DNA of 64,000 nt from Cryptomeria japonica. Taxonomy: Eukaryota; Streptophyta; Pinopsida; Cupressales; Cupressaceae. Positions 36,505-46,952 of this stretch are shown one piece after another; within the stretch, counting starts at the first letter, position 1, and every line of letters begins with the position of its first letter. The notes beneath the pieces are model-generated. The model was not told the DNA's origin. It made no database searches and worked only from the letters and a program-made list of their open reading frames with translations. A program made the translations under genes and the position numbers. The DNA lies in NCBI RefSeq assembly GCF_030272615.1, contig NC_081406.1, positions 215,133,497 through 215,197,496 of the forward strand, written 5' to 3'.

Positions 36505-37648
36505 TGTTGGTATTTTTGATGTTTATGTTGTGATTGTCATTGATGGACACACACTTGCATTGAGATCTCCTTTATATGTATGAGTTAGAGCACAACCGGT
36601 ATTTGTTAGAACTGGTATGTTGTATTATAGTCTTTAGACTATTGGTGTTTTTGCAGAATGTGTTTCCCAGTCTAAAGCGGCATGTTGACCCCAAGCGGTT
36701 CATGGATCTCAAGTGGTATGAGGGATCAAAGTGGCATAACACATTTTTCCAGTCTTCACTTTATTAAACCGGCAACTGGTATTTTGTATGAACCGGTAAA
36801 ACTCTATGATGAGTTACCAACCGACATTTTGTGATGAGTTACCATCCACTGATTGTTTGACGGTGCCGACACTTTTACGATGCTTTTTGTTTCGTGTTAC
36901 CATAATATGTCTAGATGCATTGAACCTAGGAAATTATATTGTAATCCTATTGGACCGACATGAAATCACAATCCTTTATAAGGACATCATGTCTGGGGTT
37001 TTAGGTTGTTGCTATTGTTGTGGTCAATGATGTTGCTAGGGTTTAAGGTGGTTGATGAGATAGAGAGAGTCTGAATGTATGGAAGACTGAAGTAATGCTA
37101 GAAAGCATTAGGAATGAGCTATCAAGGATCTAACCGAGCAGTCTATGCTATTAGCTAGATCAAACACTTATTGATTACTCACATCTTTGACAAGTTTGTA
37201 GCCCTTAACCGGGTAGGCCCAAAAGCCTTTTGTAAATCCTCTAACAAGGTGGTTCACATCTATGGATCTAAAATCCTCTAGCAAGGTAGTCTTTAATCAA
37301 ACTTATCTCCTAACAGAGATTGAGATTCCTAATAGGATCTATTCTGGTAAAGAACATTGTAAGAACTTAACCGGTCTGACCTTAACTGGCCTGGTTCCTA
37401 TTCTACAGATAGTTACTTGTGAGTTCCATCTCACCGTGGTTTTTCCCATTTGGGTTTCCACGTCAAAATCCCTTGTGTTGTGGTGTTTGTGCTTCTGTGG
37501 GTAAATGCATTATTTTCTATTTGGTTTGCATGTGTACTAACCGGTTTGTCTACTAAACTGTTTTACCGGTTTACTGTTAGTCTTGCAAAGTGTTTTAGTG
37601 CAAAGATTTTTGGCATACTAATTCACCCCCCCCTCTTAGTATTCATCA
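36505..37648 (+). repeat. Element C 3' LTR
   Basis: Starts TGTTGGTATTTTTGATG, with the C-rich block ACCCCCCCCTCTTAGTATT and end ATTCATCA at 37648. It carries the leader phrase TTTTTCCCATTTGGGTTTCC. Longer than the 5' LTR by an inserted or retained segment before the end. Confidence 0.92.
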
Positions 37649-37930
37649 TCTAATAATTTACTGATCAGAAAGTTCACACAAGAGGGATTCTCTTTCTCTA
37701 TGATGATTCTCAAGCTCCTTATCCAGTTTTGCTAGAGGAGGATTGATAGATGTCATATTATAATTTGTTGCACCATTTTGTGTGATCTCCCAAATCTCCT
37801 TTCCAAGACATCTCAGATGAGTATCCATCTGAATCTTCCATACTATGTAATTTGTTCCATCAAGCCTCTAAATATCTCTTTGAAAGATAGCTCCAGATGA
37901 ACTAGATGAACTTGAACTATTAGACACCAT
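37649..37930 (-). pseudogene. Element E gag, N-terminal part
   Basis: ATG at 37930 on the minus strand; a Ser-rich start (MVSNSSSSSSSG) leads to RLDGTNYIVWKIQMDTHL and GKEIWEITQNG, the usual start of copia Gag. One TAG lies in it. It stops where C inserted and continues at 30865. Confidence 0.88.
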
Positions 37931-37974
37931 AGGATCTTCTTCAAGTGGTTAAGCTTTTTGTAGAGAGGACCAAA

Positions 37975-37988
37975 GCTCTAATACTAAT
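37975..37988 (-). other. Element E primer binding site
   Basis: Minus strand ATTAGTATTAGAGC, a tRNA-iMet complement with two transitions, directly next to the 5' LTR. Confidence 0.82.
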
Positions 37989-38549
37989 TATTAGATATTT
38001 CAAATAACTGAAAGACAACTGAGAGGGGGGGGTGAATCAGTTGTCACAGATTACTGAAACCTTAAGCATTTAAAACTTTAATACCAAAACCCAAAACATT
38101 AATACTAGAATGCTTAAACCAAATACCGGTAGAACAATTAAACCAATTAAGCATAAACAATGATTGGAGAATAAATACCATCCACATGACACCAAGATTT
38201 ATATGTGGAAAACTTGATAAAGAGAAAAACTATAGTGGGAAGCCTACCCAAAGTCAGATAATACTTCTACAGTAGGTATGTGAATTATAATTGAGGGGCC
38301 TGCACTTGTAGGAAGGCAAACAACCTAGAGTGCACTGCTCATCACAAAAGGAGTCTCATTGCCTACATAGAAATCCAGACTACAATCCGGAGAAGTATTG
38401 AACTGCAAAAGATAGCATCCCCTATGCCTGAGTATAGTTATGGTTAAGCTCAATACCAAAGGACTAAATCCTCTTACATAAACCCAATTTGATTTCCAAT
38501 GATCAACCAAATCCTTTGCCTAGATGATATTACATTATTCGCACATTAC
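37989..38549 (-). repeat. Element E 5' LTR, segment 1 of 3
   Basis: Aligned with 25374-25950 in the intact 3' LTR. It breaks at the ATTAC target site (38545-38549) of D and continues at 51239. Confidence 0.92.
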
Positions 38550-39242
38550 TATTGGCATTATAAACTTAGATGAGAAAGGTAGATGTTTCCATTGATGGCA
38601 ACAAGGTTCAACAAGGTTCTATAGGTTCAAACCGATAATAGACTTCACCTACTAGCACTAACAGATACGACAAGGTTTATTCCAGGTTACACCGGCAATA
38701 GATCAAACTACCATTCCAGGCCAACTTGACAATAGTATTGTTTATGCAAAATAAATTGTAATGTAAATTACAATTGTATGGCTAACATATTGTATTGTAA
38801 TGACTCATATATATGAGTTCTTGTAGGTCATTTGGTAAGTATTATACAATGAATGTATGAAGTAAATGGTAATATTGACAGCATACCAGCTAGGGTTTTT
38901 GAGAGAGGCAGAACCGGTATCAGACAAAGCATAACAAAGAACTCATCCAGCATTTTGATGCAAGTTGTAAGAGTTCAATTTTGTGTTTACATCAGTATTG
39001 TAGTCAATGTGACTCCATTTTGTTGAGCAGTGAGCTCTTGGCAGTTGGCCTTCCTACATGTGCAGGCCCCTTTTGTACTGAGTATTATTTATTCATATTG
39101 GCTAGTGAGTAGATATTGTGGGTCACAAATCCCACCGAGGTTTTTCCCTTACCCAGTTTCCTCTCCAAAATATCTATGTTATGGTGTGCATTGATGCTGA
39201 TTCTTTTGTTTCTCTTCATTGCATTATTGTGTGCTTACCGGT
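38550..39242 (+). repeat. Element D 5' LTR, first segment
   Basis: Starts TATTGGCATTATAAAC (TGTTGG with one change) and follows the 3' LTR closely until the CCGGT target site (39238-39242) of element I. It continues at 45355. Confidence 0.92.
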
Positions 39243-40439
39243 TGTAGCTAAAAATATTGTAAAATATCAAATACATCATAAGCTATGTAACCACAAACAT
39301 AACCTAGTATATGCCAATTCTAGCAAAACATTCAAAGGAAGAAGGAAATAAAAACACTATTATACTATGCAAACCATATATTTGAGCTCATTCCTTGACC
39401 TCCATTGTTTCTCTTTCTCCTCCAAATTATTGTGGATCTCACCTCCAAAATGCAATTGTATGCAAGCAAGATTATAATTCGAAAAATGATAGTGTAAGGA
39501 TACTAGAGATGTGGTCTCCCAATGATTGAAAGAGGCCTCCAATTTATAGAATTTGGAGAGAGATGAGATCAATTCAATCTGACGGTCGACATCTCATGCA
39601 AAGGGGAGTCTCTTGGGAAATTGCCATTTTGATGGCAAGTGGAAGATAAGTTAGAAGGACAATTCCATTTTCGACACTTGCTCGAAAATGGAAACTTTGC
39701 CTTTGAGAGAGGAGACAAGTGATTCACTTTTTAGAAAGTGAATCACTTAAGTGAAGACATTTGAGTGATGTGGAAATTAATAATTAATTTCACTCATAAA
39801 ATCAAATTAGCCAATTAATATTAAAAAAAATATTAATTGTGACATGGACAAAAATATGGTGAATAAATAAATATATATTTATTTATTCAAAAAGGGACAT
39901 GTTGGTAAGAAAGGGGATTAATTAATTAACCTAGGGGAAATGATTTGAATAAATTAAGATACCAACCCTAATGATGAATTAAGTCCCAATAGTGATGATT
40001 GATTGGCTAATAATTGATGAAAATTAATGACAATTGACTGAATTTGACAACAAAATAGGACAAATGATCGAAAAAGACCCAAAATTGATAATGATTTTGA
40101 TAAGAGACTGATAAGATTGATTGATAATGACTTAATAATATTAACTGATATTGAGGTTGATAATTAATGACTAATTAATTATCAACAAAGAGGGAATTAA
40201 GTCTAATTGTCAAGATGATACCAATTCGAATGATTTAAAAATGTTTAAAAAAAATGCCAATTATAATGATTTAGGACCAAATGTGATTGAAGGAGATTGA
40301 TGAGGGTTGGATTTGAAATGAATTGAAACCAGAGGAATGACACAATGCCAACATATGATGAAAATCAAATGTGACATAGAAGACATGCTAAGAATTAGGT
40401 TAGCAATGTAAGAGTGATGACCAATTTTGAGTGACTACA
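39243..40439 (-). repeat. Element I 3' LTR
   Basis: 1,197 bp. It contains a cluster of inverted repeats between 39621 and 39888 and is very AT-rich beyond 39770. It differs from the other copy mainly by a few indels (a 20-odd bp gap near 39570, an 8-bp difference at the start) and transitions. Confidence 0.92.
39621..39888. repeat. Cluster of hairpin-forming inverted repeats in the element I LTR
   Basis: TTGCCAT/ATGGCAA (39621-39638); CCATTTTCGA/TCGAAAATGG (39665-39691); a 14-bp stem AAGTGATTCACTTT with its complement (39717-39748); GAAATTAAT/ATTAATTTC (about 39771-39789); CAATTAATATT/AATATTAATTG (39812-39839); and a perfect 28-bp palindrome at 39861-39888. Most are repeated in the other LTR. 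Confidence 0.9.
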
Positions 40440-40455
40440 TTTTGCCCCTCTTTGA
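40440..40455 (-). other. Element I polypurine tract
   Basis: Minus strand TCAAAGAGGGGCAAAA, directly before the LTR start TGTAGTCAC. Confidence 0.75.
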
Positions 40456-42712
40456 GACAATGTGATTATGAGCATTGTTTCAAAGAATAATTAAGAAGAT
40501 CATGCCTCAGTAGATCGAGGGACGAAGGTGGGTGCCCCCTCAAGAGATTAGAGATAAAGAGTTGAATGAATGATGCTGATACTAAACCAAGATGACTACA
40601 AGGATCGACAAAAGAAATGTTAGTAAGAGGAAACTAGATGGAGGAGTGTTAATGATGAAGAAAAACCTTGCTTTCACAAATGCACAAGGAGTAGGTGAGA
40701 ACCTTTATTTGATATGGAAAATGGATGTAGCGCACCATGGCAAATGAAGGCCAAGGACGATAATGCATTCCCTTTGCATAAGATAGACATGTCACAGACA
40801 AGGAATGAGTGAAGCATCCTAGGGTGCATACATCAAGGGTTGAGGTATGTGCGGCATTCACAAAGCGAACGTACTTATCACAGACACCCAATGATATAGT
40901 TGCCCTAGTTTGTGACAAACATTCCACAAATAGCAAACACAACAAAAAACAAAAGGGACCATGAATCATCCCGGTTACTCTAAATCACTTAGTGACATCA
41001 TCGAGCAACATAGGAACATGATCGAAGCCAAAGATAAATCAGTAAAATGATAAGACACACAAATTCAACCAAGTCAAACAAACAGTTTGATAGTCATTGT
41101 CAAATGTGGAAAACAAGAATGATCATGTTGTCTGGTTCCAGGGAATGCGGTACCCCATCTAAGATAGGACATAGTCTGATTTTGAGTATACCACACCCTG
41201 TATAAGACCCATGATAATATTGACAAGGACCAATGGTAATGTTGATGCTATTTTGATTGATGTGACAACTATGATCAGGTTGAATGCTTGCTTGGTCGAA
41301 CAGTTCATCTATTAATACATGATTTCATTAAAGCACAATGTTTGATAGATTGTCGTTGGATGAATGCTCATTGATCTGTCTATGCACAAAAGGGACCATT
41401 TATTGACAAAATGCAAAATGCCAAAGAAATTGTTTTTGGATTTTGATGTTTTTCACTTTGCAGGAATTTTGAGTTTTTTTAATTTTTTTTGTTTGTTTTT
41501 TAGGACTTTTTAGGGATTTTTTTCAGGACATTATTTGATTTTTAGAGATTTTTTTCAGGACATTATTTGATTTTTTTGGATTTTTTTTAGGACTTTATAT
41601 GATTTTTAGGGATTTTTTCATGACATTATTTGATTTTTTTTGGATTTTTTTAGGACATTATTTGATTTTTTGGATTTTTTCATTTTAGCTGAAAATGAAC
41701 ACATGATTTTTTTTTGATGTTTTTTGATTATTTCAAGACATTTTTCAATTTTTAGAGATTTTGCCCCTAGTGTCTAGCAAGGCAAGGAATATGACAGGTG
41801 AATAAATAGGCTTTCTAAAATGATGGTGGATAGAGGGAGGACAAAGGCCTTTTATCATGGAGACAATACGGATGCAATTTTCAAGGGCTATTGCGTGATG
41901 GGACAAGAGACTAGATATGACAATGTAAAGCAGTGACATGGCATGAGGGATATGTCAAGAGGTGTTTGAAACCATGTTTAAATTTTGCGTCCTTATGTCA
42001 TATCAAGATCAAGGAATGAAAAAGAGTGTATGGATAGTGATAAGATATGGATAGGATAAGCAAGACCAAGAATGGATAAGGGACATGGACTGAAAGTTGG
42101 GATAGGATACGGGATAGTGGCAGAAAGTTGCAATAAGATAGGGAATATGGATGAAAGGTTATAATAAGCAAATGGATAAATGACCCAAAAGCTATGATAG
42201 ACTGAAAGCTGCAAACAAGATGCATGATGCTCATGAAGATTGTTAGCCTTGTCAAGATCAAAGGTGGAAAGGGAAAATGGACATGAGGGATGATAGGATA
42301 TGAAGGGTAATGACATGGTATGATAGGATAATGAAGGGATATAGGATATGAAGGAGGAAACCTGCCCACAAGTGTGGTGTGCAAGAAGTTCATAGATTAC
42401 GCATGATGCCTGTTTGCCAGGTTTTCATCACGGTACTTGCCCAAGGCACCTGTTTGCTAGGTTTTCACTAGTGGACGAATTATTTTTGCTTTACTTTTTC
42501 TTTTTCTTTTGTCTTTTTTTTTCACTTTTTTTTTTTTGTATTTTGACTTTTTCAATAGAAGATGGACACATGATAGGGGATGGAAGAAGGACTCAAGCAT
42601 CTTTTTGTTTGGATAGTAGCCTTGAAAAAAATGGACCATGACCTTTAAAAGTATGCTCAAAGACGTTGGTAGGATAAGGACATGGAAAAAGAGAAGAAAT
42701 TAAGGCTAGGAT
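40456..42712. other. Element I internal non-coding region with T-rich tandem repeat
   Basis: No gene. At about 41513-41690 there are roughly five copies of a 30-34 bp unit of the form GGATTTTTTTCAGGACATTA followed by TTTGATTTTT. Another T/C-rich run lies at 42480-42560. Short ORFs on both strands here are low-complexity. Confidence 0.6.
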
Positions 42713-44115
42713 TTATGCAAAGGATGGGATCAAAGGGATCGCAGGATGGAAAATATGCATTGGATAATGGATAGGGTATTGGAAGAACTGTGCTTCACTG
42801 GATGGAAATGAAGGCAATATCAACATTGGCACACACCTTGACGGGTGGTGGACTGATGGAGGAAAAATGTATTTTGGATATTGAGATTTTGACAGAGGAA
42901 AGGCTATGGATTTTGGGACATAAGGGACCAAAATGGATGAAGGAGGTGATGGAGGAACAAATTTGAGAGATTTGGATGGAGGAATAGCAATTTTAGATGC
43001 CAATTTTGATGTTTCTTTAGGCTTTTGTGCTTCAAGGAGCCGCTTAGGGATCCACATGGTTTTTGATTTTTCATGCTTTTGTAGTTTCTTGGAGTGCATT
43101 GCTTGCATAAGGGATTTAGGAACCCATATATATTTTGACTTTTCTTTATTTTGCTCAGTGGGCCTTTGTGGCCTTTTGGATATTTCTTTTTCTTTATAGA
43201 TCATATTGTTCTTTGTTTTGACATGTCGATTATATTGGACATGTTGATCCTTGAATACATGTGGATTGCTAGACTTATGACTTTTATACTTGGCATCCAA
43301 ATTGCTTGGAGGGGGAAAGGAATGCATGGATGGATATGAATGAAATGGAGTTCTTTTGGATGGATGAAATTTACTCAAGGATTTGTGCCTTTGCTGACCT
43401 TGCATAGAGGATGAAGGGATATAAGGACCTAAGATGGATGGAAAGTATGATGGGGAAGGTGTATGTTTTGATTGTGATGGAGGGATACCAACGTCTTGAG
43501 AGTGAGTTGTGTAGACATGACCCTTAAGATATTTTTTGATATGGAGGGGTTCTTTCTCATGAAGGTCTACTCCTTTGCCTTTATGAATATCTTGACTTGT
43601 AGGATACTCTTTTCTTTGGGAAGAAGACGCAAGTCCATTATGAGGTGGATATGATATGAGAGAAATAATGAGATCTTGAAGTGGATCGGATTGCACCAAA
43701 GTGGAAGAACCCATTATTTATGTCAAGGGTTCATGAACATCTTGCACTAACACATTAGAATCATGAGGGGGATTAGGATCGTGAGGGGGACTAGGATTGT
43801 GTAGTGGACATGGTTCAATGACAGGCTCTTCAAGAGATGGAATGGGAGAAATAATGGGATCATCAAAAGAAATGAGATCTTGGAGTGTATATGGAGCATT
43901 AAGACAAGGAGATGGAGGAACAAAAGGATCTTGAAGAGGATTTAAAGGAATAATTTGATCTTGACAAGGAGGAAGATCATTGGAATCCTCTTTAAAGGTG
44001 CTTTGCTCTTGACTTTTAATGGGATCATCGGAAAGGATGGAAGGGATATCTTGATCTTTCTTAGGAAGTGGAATGTCAATGGGATTTGAAAGGACATTTT
44101 TTCCATGAAATGGAA
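42713..44115 (-). CDS. Element I proline/serine-rich ORF of unknown function
   Basis: A 333-codon ORF begins with ATG 43714 (MGSSTLVQSDPLQDLI). The same frame is open upstream to about 44115, apart from one TAA at 43722-43724, with Pro/Asp-rich sequence (DIPLPKKDQDIPSIL and onward). Features: low complexity, many Ser/Pro/His/Lys, and two copies of a repeat of the form WVPKSLMQA / WIPKRLLEA at about 43110 and 43045. No signal peptide, zinc knuckle or catalytic motif. It may be a rewritten Gag-like or linker region of a gypsy parent. Being the only long frame in a young element, it may have been maintained until recently. Confidence 0.5.
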
Positions 44116-44129
44116 GGGGATAAGTCTAA

Positions 44130-45349
44130 TGTAGCTATGTAACTAAAAATATTGTAAAATATCAAATACATCATAAGCTATGTAACCACAAACATAACCT
44201 AGTATGTGATAATTCTAGCAAAACATTCAAAAGAAGAAGGAAATAAAAACACTATTATACTATGCAAACCATATATTTGAGCTCATTCCTTGACCTCCAT
44301 TATTTCTCTTTCTCCTCCAAATTATTGTGGATCTCACCTCCAAGTGTATGCAAGCAAGATTATAATTCAAAAAATGATAGTGTAAGGATACTAGAGATGT
44401 GGTCCCCCAATGATTGAAAGAGGCCTCCAATTTATAGAATTTGGAGAGAGATGAGACAAGAATTTGATGGATGAGATCGATTCAATCTGATGGTTGACAT
44501 CACATGCAAAGGGGAGTCTCTTGGGAAATTGCCATTTTGATGGCAAGTGGAAGATAAGTTAGAAGTGTTTTTGACACTTGGTAAAAAATGGAAACTTTGC
44601 CTTTGAGAGAGGAGACAAGTGATTCACTTCTTAGAAAGTGAATCACTTAAGTGAAGACATTTGAGTGAGGTGGAAATTAATAATTAATAATTATTAATTT
44701 CACTCATAAAATCAAATTAGCCAATTAATATTAAAAAAAATATTAATTGTGACATGGACAAAAATATGGTGAATAAATAAATATATATTTATTTATTCAA
44801 AAAGGGGCATGCTGGTAAGAAAGAGGATTAATTAATTAACCTAGGGGAAATGATTTGAATAAATTAAGATACCAACCCTAATGATGAATTAAGTCCCAAT
44901 AGTGATGATTGATTGGCTAATAATTGATGAAAATTAATGACAATTGACTGAATTTGACAACAAAATAGGACAAAGGATCGAAAAAGACCCAAAATTGATA
45001 ATGATTTTGATAAGAGACTGATAAGATTGATTGATAATGACTTAATAATATTAATTGATATTGAGGTTGATAATTAATGACTGATTAATTATCAACAAAG
45101 AGGGAATTAAGTCTAATTGTCAAGAAGATACCAATTCGAATGATTTAAAAATGTTTTAAAAAAATGCCAATTATAATGATTTAGGACCAAATGTGATTGA
45201 AGGAGATTGATGAGGGTTGGATTTGAAATGAATTGAAACTAGAGGAATGACACAATGCCAACATATGATGAAAATCAAATGTGACATAGAAGACATGCTA
45301 AGAATTAGGTTAGCAATGTAAGAGTGATGACCAATTTTGAGTGACTACA
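44130..45349 (-). repeat. Element I 5' LTR
   Basis: 1,220 bp copy of 39243-40439. The low-coordinate end reads TGTAGCTATGTAACTAAAAA, an 8-bp duplication relative to TGTAGCTAAAAA in the other LTR. The high end GTGACTACA is followed by the CCGGT duplication. Confidence 0.92.
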
Positions 45350-45354
45350 CCGGT

Positions 45355-45467
45355 ATATTAATTTTAGTTACAAAATTGAAAATAAGTTTAACTATTTCAT
45401 CTACTAATCAAACACTGATTCACCCCCCCCCCTCTCAGTGTCTTTGGGATTAACCAAGTATCTAGCA
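45355..45467 (+). repeat. Element D 5' LTR, second segment
   Basis: Continues from 39242 after element I. Contains ACCCCCCCCCCTCTCAGTG and ends AAGTATCTAGCA (AAGTATCTAACA in the 3' LTR). Confidence 0.92.
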
Positions 45468-45481
45468 ACTAGTATTAGATA
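45468..45481 (+). other. Element D primer binding site
   Basis: ACTAGTATTAGATA, a decayed form of ATTGGTATCAGAGC, directly after the LTR. Confidence 0.75.
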
Positions 45482-45539
45482 CTGGTCCTCTATTTGCAGA
45501 AGCTTAACAGCTTGAGGAAGATTTCTAAAATTGGTATCG

Positions 45540-46613
45540 ATGAAAAGTTGGAGATAACAGTTGGAAGCGACTCTTGAAGATTTTGATGCAGAAAAATTAA
45601 AGAATATCAAACTGGAAGAACTCAAATCTGCTCGAGAATTCATCAAAGCACTTCAAGAAAACCTGGTCATGGCATAGAATAAGAGAAAATAATTACACGT
45701 GCAAGTACAAAAACAAGATGATGATGAAAAAGAAACTCTCAAAGGTATTGCAGAGAAACTGAAACAAGAGAACAATAACATGAAGAATGAGATGCAATAT
45801 TTACCCATGAGACTATTTAAGGATATTGAAGACAAAAAGAAGAATCATGAATATTTGGCTAGACGAATTAATGAAAGATTAGATGAATCTACAAGGCTTA
45901 GTTATGAAAATGATATGCTTAAAATAGAGTTGATTCAGATGCAACATGACAAAGAGGAACTTATGAGACAAGTTAGCACTCTGGAAGGTGAGTTGGTCAC
46001 TGCAAATGAATACAAGGACAAATTCAAAAAGAGTTCAGACAAGCTTGATGATATGCTAAAAATTCAAAAACCTGATGGAGAAATAGTTGGACTTGGATTT
46101 GATCATGGAGAAAGTTATGGAACTACAAATAATCACGATCACAGCAAACTGGTAAGGCAACCCAGTGCTTATAAATTCAATGGCAAATATTTTAATTGCA
46201 ACAAATCTGGTCACAAAGCAAATCAGTGTAGATATAGGAATAATCAGAATACAAACTCATCCACTAATCAATGTTCCAAATGCAATAAACATGGTCATAA
46301 CTCAAAAAATTGTAGAATGAATGTAAAATGCTATGCTTGTGGTAGATTTGGACATCTATCTAATCAATGCATAACTCAAACTGGGCAAGGTTATGGAAAA
46401 GATATTAAAAGAAACAATGTAACTTGTTATGCATGCAACAAGATTGGACATATTGCAAGATTTTGTAGAAGCAAGAATGTATCGACAAAAAACAAAGGAT
46501 CTAATGACAAAGGCAAAGAAAAGGTGAATGAAATCAAGCAAGAATTCTCTAAACAATGGGTCAAGAAGAGAGATCAGAGAAATGATGAATCTGGCTCTGC
46601 ACCAATAGAATAG
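45540..46613 (+). pseudogene. Element D ORF1: coiled-coil protein with four CCHC knuckles
   Basis: One frame of 358 codons from ATG 45540 to TAG 46611. Three internal stops fall in the first 53 codons; the last 304 codons (from 45699) are fully open. It aligns end to end with element A ORF1. Residues 1-170 are coiled coil; KLDDMLKIQK ... GLGFDHGE follows. The knuckles are YFNCNKSGHKANQC (first Cys changed), CSKCNKHGHNSKNC, CYACGRFGHLSNQC and CYACNKIGHIARFC. The tail is basic. It matches only the C-terminal half of the element F Gag, with no UBN2 capsid part. Probably a nucleic-acid-binding packaging protein; this is inference from the knuckles. Confidence 0.87.
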
Positions 46614-46952
46614 AGCAATCCTACACTGGCAGGAGATTCTTCATCTAACTAAGGAATAATCCTTAGGGGTAAGACAACTAATTGAAGATCATGCATTTTA
46701 CCCTCAGATGGTGGTAAGAAGTCATAATTCTTCTTTATCGACACATATGCTAAGTTACATAATCAGCGAAGCATTTAATGTGGTTGTTAAGTTAACTTTT
46801 TGGTTATAAAGCATTGAAATTTCTCATTTATATTCACCAAGCATTCAAGTACTTGAAGAGAACAGAAGTAGAGCACCGACATTCAAAAAGCAAAGCCACA
46901 AAGATTTTCAGGGCATCCAAGGTTTTCACTTAAAAGGTATTTATTTTACAAC
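46614..46952 (+). other. Element D spacer between ORF1 and ORF2
   Basis: No gene. Includes CCTTAGGGGTAAGA (about 46660), a TATA-like GGTTATAAAGCATT (about 46802), an acceptor-like GATTTTCAGGGC (about 46908) and the conserved TTAAAAGGTATTTATTTT just before the ORF2 ATG. Any of these could serve ORF2 expression. Confidence 0.45.

Larger units (their letters stand above)
30866..37648 (+). mobile_element. Element C: pol-less two-ORF LTR retrotransposon, inserted in E gag
   Basis: LTRs at 30866-31893 and 36505-37648, primer site, ORF1, ORF2 and PPT, 6.8 kb in all. Flanking 5-mers TGTAA (30861-30865) and TCTAA (37649-37653) are a target duplication with one change. The E gag reading frame resumes exactly across it. 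No pol domain is present. ORF2 is homologous to that of A and D but lacks its N-terminal portion and has a long Lys/Glu repeat in the middle. Confidence 0.9.
39243..45349 (-). mobile_element. Element I: non-autonomous LTR retrotransposon, youngest layer
   Basis: A 6.1 kb element with perfect TSD CCGGT (39238-39242, 45350-45354) and near-identical LTRs (39243-40439 and 44130-45349) that begin TGTAG and end CTACA. Minus orientation is inferred from the PPT TCAAAGAGGGGCAAAA next to the low-coordinate LTR and from the only long ORF. The internal 3.7 kb holds one proline/serine-rich frame and T-rich repeats but no gag, protease, RT, RNase H or integrase motif. The gypsy-style PPT suggests a Ty3/gypsy derivative. 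No clear tRNA primer site was recognised at 44129. Confidence 0.88.

Noticed and set aside
39118-39351. 77-codon ORF crossing position 39243
   Set aside because: It spans the junction between the D LTR and inserted element I, so it is a chance fusion of two elements.
40440-43200. Element I as a plus-strand element
   Set aside because: LTR ends are symmetrical (TGTAG/CTACA), but the PPT-like purine run adjoins only the low-coordinate LTR on the minus strand and the long ORF is on the minus strand.
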